Below are positions 6,284 to 8,378 of a stretch of 8,378 nucleotides of DNA, one piece after another (positions within the stretch are counted from its first letter, which is position 1; each line of letters begins with the position of its first letter). Source of the DNA: Allosphingosinicella sp. (GTDB lineage: Bacteria > Pseudomonadota > Alphaproteobacteria > Sphingomonadales > Sphingomonadaceae); the NCBI GenBank assembly GCA_030146745.1, contig JASLBD010000243.1:1-8378 (forward strand). Direction: 5' to 3'. The position numbers and the translations under genes are program-made. Below the pieces are notes generated by a model. It had not been told where the DNA came from, did not search any database, and saw only the letters and a program-made list of their open reading frames with translations.

Positions 6284-7273
6284 TTGATCGCGCCCCTGGC
6301 CGTCGCGCTCGGGGATCCGGCGGGGATCGGACCCGAGATAACGGCCAAGGCCTGGGAGCGGCGGGTCGCGGACTCGGTTCCGCCATTCTTCGCGGTCGGA
6401 GCTCCGGAGGCGCTTCGAGCGGTCTGGGGCGGCCCTCTCCAGGTCGTCGCCGGCCCCGACGAAGCCGCCGCCTGCTTCGAGGGCGCCCTGCCGATCATCC
6501 GGATCGACGCGGCCGGCGACACCCGCCCGGGCCAGCCGACGCTCGAAGGCGCCCGCAACTCGCTCGACGCCCTCGAGCTCGCGGTCGGACTGACCCGGTC
6601 GGGCGCGAGCTCGGCGCTCGTCACCGGCCCGGTCTCCAAGGCCCAGCTCTACGCCATCGGCTTCAGCCATCCCGGCCAAACCGAGTTCGTCGCCGAGCGC
6701 TGCGGAATCGCCGCCGACATGGTGGCGATGATGCTCGCCGGTCCGACCTTGCGCACCGTGCCGGTCACGACCCATGTGGCGCTTCGGGACGTGCCCGGGC
6801 TCTTGACCACGGAGCTCATCGTCCAGCGCGGACGGACCACGATCCGGGCGCTTCGGCGGCTGTTCGGGATCGAGCGGCCGAGGCTGGCGGTCGCCGGCCT
6901 CAACCCCCATGCCGGCGAAGGCGGAGCGCTGGGCCGGGAGGAGATCGATATGGTCGTCCCGGCCATCGGCCGGCTGCGCGAGGAGGGGGCCGAGGTCACC
7001 GGCCCGCACGCGGCCGACACGATGTTCCACGGGCGGATGCGGTCGACCTTCGACGCCGCCCTCTGCCTCTATCACGACCAGGCACTGGTTCCGCTCAAGA
7101 CGCTTCATTTCGACGACGGCGTCAACATCACGCTCGGCCTTCCGATCGTCCGGACCTCCCCCGACCACGGCACCGCCTTCGACATCGCGGGACAGGGCAA
7201 GGCCGAGCCGACCGCGATGCTCGCCGCGCTTCGGATGGCCGCGGACTGCGCGGCTCGGCTGGCGGCGGCGTGA
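6284..7273 (+). CDS. pdxA: 4-hydroxythreonine-4-phosphate dehydrogenase
   Basis: A 329-residue protein of normal family length. PdxA oxidises 4-phosphohydroxy-L-threonine with NAD(P), giving the product that PdxJ condenses with deoxyxylulose 5-phosphate to make pyridoxine phosphate; it is a cytoplasmic metal-dependent dimer. The N-terminus ([15 protein letters not shown], 5-19) is diagnostic. The metal-binding histidines are H164 ([11 protein letters not shown]), H209 (NPHAGEGG) and H264 (YHDQALVP), spaced 45 and 55 as in E. coli, and the substrate contacts K272, N281 and R290 are present. At the position of the family GHTE motif it has GQTE (131-134). The start is TTG at 6284, the only initiator before the conserved N-terminus; AGGA at 6270-6273, overlapping the surA stop, may act as its Shine-Dalgarno at 10 nt. 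It overlaps rsmA by 4 nt. Confidence 0.95.
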   Translation: MIAPLAVALGDPAGIGPEITAKAWERRVADSVPPFFAVGAPEALRAVWGGPLQVVAGPDEAAACFEGALPIIRIDAAGDTRPGQPTLEGARNSLDALELAVGLTRSGASSALVTGPVSKAQLYAIGFSHPGQTEFVAERCGIAADMVAMMLAGPTLRTVPVTTHVALRDVPGLLTTELIVQRGRTTIRALRRLFGIERPRLAVAGLNPHAGEGGALGREEIDMVVPAIGRLREEGAEVTGPHAADTMFHGRMRSTFDAALCLYHDQALVPLKTLHFDDGVNITLGLPIVRTSPDHGTAFDIAGQGKAEPTAMLAALRMAADCAARLAAA

Positions 7274-8091
7274 CGGGACTCCCGCCGCTGCGCGAGGTCA
7301 TCGCGCGGCACGGGCTGAGGGCCGCGAAATCGCTCGGCCAGAATTTCCTGCTCGACGAGCAGCTGCTCGACCGGATCGCGCGGGTGCCGGGCGAGCTCGA
7401 AGGGCAAAGGGTCTACGAAGTGGGACCGGGGCCGGGCGGCCTGACCCGGGCGCTGCTTCGGGCGGGCGCCGAGGTCGTGGCGGTCGAGCGCGACCGCCGC
7501 TGCCTCCCGGCCCTGGCCGAGGTCGCCGAGACGGCGCAGGGCCGGCTTCGGGTGATCGAAGGCGACGCGCTGGCGATCGACGAGACGCTGGAAGTGGGCG
7601 CCGGAGCGCATGTCGCCGCCAACCTGCCCTACAATGTCGGAACCGCTCTGCTGGTCCGCTGGCTCGGCGGCCAAGCCTGGCCGCCCTGGTGGCGCTCGCT
7701 GACCCTGATGTTCCAGCTCGAGGTCGCGGAGCGGATCGTCGCCCGGCCCGGCACCGGCGCCTACGGGCGGCTGGCGGTGCTCGCCCAGTGGCGCAGCGAG
7801 GCCCGGATCGCGATGAAGGTCCACCGCTCCGCCTTCGTGCCGCCGCCCAAGGTGATGTCGGCGGTGATCCACATCGTTCCGAAGGCGGCGCCGGAGGGGG
7901 TTCGGGCGGCGGCGCTGGAACGGCTCACCGCGGCGGCGTTCGGGCAGAGGCGCAAGATGCTGAGGCAAAGCCTGAAGGGATTGCCGGGCGCGCTGGAGGC
8001 GCTGGCGCGGGTCGGGATAGACTCGGAACGGCGGGCGGAGACGCTTTCGATCGATGAGTTCGTGAGCGTGGCGAGGGCGATGGAGGACTGA
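7270..8091 (+). CDS. rsmA: 16S rRNA (adenine1518-N6/adenine1519-N6)-dimethyltransferase
   Basis: A 273-residue protein, the usual KsgA/RsmA length. It dimethylates two adjacent adenines in the 3'-terminal hairpin of 16S rRNA late in small-subunit assembly, using S-adenosylmethionine; its absence gives kasugamycin resistance. Visible motifs are SLGQNFLLD (21-29), SAM-binding motif [15 protein letters not shown] (50-63), acidic E73 (AVERD) closing the next strand, GDALAID (98-104), catalytic [11 protein letters not shown] (118-128), and [11 protein letters not shown] (189-199) before the small C-terminal helical domain. The start is GTG at 7270, sharing GTGA with the pdxA stop, with no clear Shine-Dalgarno, so translation is probably coupled to pdxA. 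It is the last gene of the cluster; apaG and apaH, which follow it in E. coli, are not next. Confidence 0.95.
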   Translation: MTGLPPLREVIARHGLRAAKSLGQNFLLDEQLLDRIARVPGELEGQRVYEVGPGPGGLTRALLRAGAEVVAVERDRRCLPALAEVAETAQGRLRVIEGDALAIDETLEVGAGAHVAANLPYNVGTALLVRWLGGQAWPPWWRSLTLMFQLEVAERIVARPGTGAYGRLAVLAQWRSEARIAMKVHRSAFVPPPKVMSAVIHIVPKAAPEGVRAAALERLTAAAFGQRRKMLRQSLKGLPGALEALARVGIDSERRAETLSIDEFVSVARAMED

Positions 8092-8152
8092 GAAGGCTCA
8101 GGCCCCGGCCCGGTCCCCTAGGCTGTATCGACATTCGAGCCCGTTGCTCCTG

Positions 8153-8233
8153 CCCCCTCTCCCCTGGGGGGAGAGGGCCGGGGTGAGGGGGTTCAGCGGT
8201 GGAAGGGCGATCGCAGACGCCGGACCCCTCTCC
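8153..8233. repeat. GC-rich 'CCCTCTCCCC' hairpin repeat unit
   Basis: CCCTCTCCCC (8155-8164) and GGGGAGAGGG (8168-8177) form a perfect 10-bp hairpin with a 3-nt loop, followed by CCGGGGTGAGGGG. A second related half-site, CCCCTCTCCC (8225-8234), lies at the far end, and its CCCCTC (8225-8230) is complementary to GAGGGG (8185-8190). Read on the minus strand this DNA translates to 'LTPALSPQGRG', a phrase familiar from spurious ORFs over a repeat dispersed in many proteobacteria. It starts about 60 nt after the rsmA stop. There is no T-run, so it is not a standard terminator, although it may protect the 3' end of the rsmA mRNA. Confidence 0.7.
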
Positions 8234-8377
8234 CTACCGACCCACCGTGCTCTTGAACACGCCCAGCCGCTCCGCGATGCGCACATTGGTGTCGCCTTCC
8301 GCCGCCGCCAGCACGATCCGCGCCCGCATCGCAATCCCCTGACCCGTCGAGCGCCGCCGAGCCAAGGATTCCAGCTC
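8234..8377 (-). pseudogene. IS630-type transposase fragment, cut short by a stop in the helix-turn-helix region
   Basis: The reverse strand reads through 47 codons entering from the right edge: LESLARRRST, then RARIVLAAAEGDTNVRIAERLGV, then FKSTVGR and TAG (8234-8236). This is the N-terminal helix-turn-helix segment typical of IS630-family transposases, where 'LGVSKxTVgKW' normally continues into the linker and DDE catalytic domain. Here the stop replaces the conserved W, and from that point the DNA is CCCTCTCCC-type repeat rather than transposase. The whole catalytic domain is absent, so it is a remnant and cannot transpose. The start of the gene lies outside the window. The family call rests on a short segment, so another HTH protein is possible but less likely. 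Confidence 0.65.
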
Positions 8378-8378
8378 G

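Noticed and set aside
5612..7168. A 518-codon minus-strand frame antisense to surA and pdxA.
   Set aside because: Shadow of codon bias; it crosses the gene boundary and has no motif or signal.
8098..8334. A 78-codon minus-strand ORF containing 'LTPALSPQGRG'.
   Set aside because: It is a translation of the CCCTCTCCC repeat joined to an out-of-frame reading of the transposase remnant.
1..8378. CRISPR arrays, tRNA or rRNA genes, riboswitches, toxin-antitoxin pairs, phage genes or defence systems.
   Set aside because: No spaced direct repeats, no tRNA-like cloverleaf and no matching protein motifs were seen; nearly all coding capacity is taken by seven housekeeping genes.

Overview
The window is GC-rich, gene-dense chromosomal DNA from an alphaproteobacterium, most likely a member of the Sphingomonadales. 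That placement is an inference from protein character (ndk, holC, pepA, lptD, surA, pdxA and rsmA all read as alphaproteobacterial), from the gene order, and from two kinds of dispersed palindromic repeat together with an IS630-type transposase remnant of the sort common in sphingomonad genomes. No database search was possible.

Left half, minus strand (1-2362): pepA (M17 leucyl aminopeptidase) is followed downstream by holC (DNA polymerase III chi subunit) and then by the first 16 codons of ndk (nucleoside diphosphate kinase), which runs off the left edge. The 285-nt gap between pepA and holC holds no convincing gene but contains a decayed palindromic repeat and two inverted repeats. The holC-ndk gap holds a perfect 12-bp-arm palindrome and a plausible ndk promoter.

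Centre (2363-2625): a 263-nt divergent intergenic region separates pepA from lptD. It carries a two-hairpin dispersed repeat and, immediately before lptD, a strong Shine-Dalgarno sequence that serves a possible 7-codon leader overlapping the lptD start.

Right half, plus strand (2626-8091): lptD-surA-pdxA-rsmA, the classical conserved cluster. LptD inserts lipopolysaccharide into the outer membrane and SurA is the periplasmic chaperone that helps fold beta-barrel proteins including LptD. PdxA (vitamin B6 synthesis) and RsmA (16S rRNA dimethylation) are cotranscribed passengers. Spacing is tight: 67-70 nt between lptD and surA, 12 nt between surA and pdxA, and a 4-nt overlap between pdxA and rsmA. 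Three of the four genes start with GTG or TTG.

Right edge (8092-8378): the cluster stops after rsmA. It is followed by a GC-rich 'CCCTCTCCCC' hairpin repeat and, on the minus strand, a broken IS630-type transposase that hits a stop codon exactly where the repeat-like sequence begins.

I found no evidence of an undescribed defence, mobile or biosynthetic system; this is an ordinary housekeeping region. The points worth a second look are small: translation-start architecture at lptD and surA, repeat organisation in the gaps, a substitution in PdxA, and the transposase/repeat junction.
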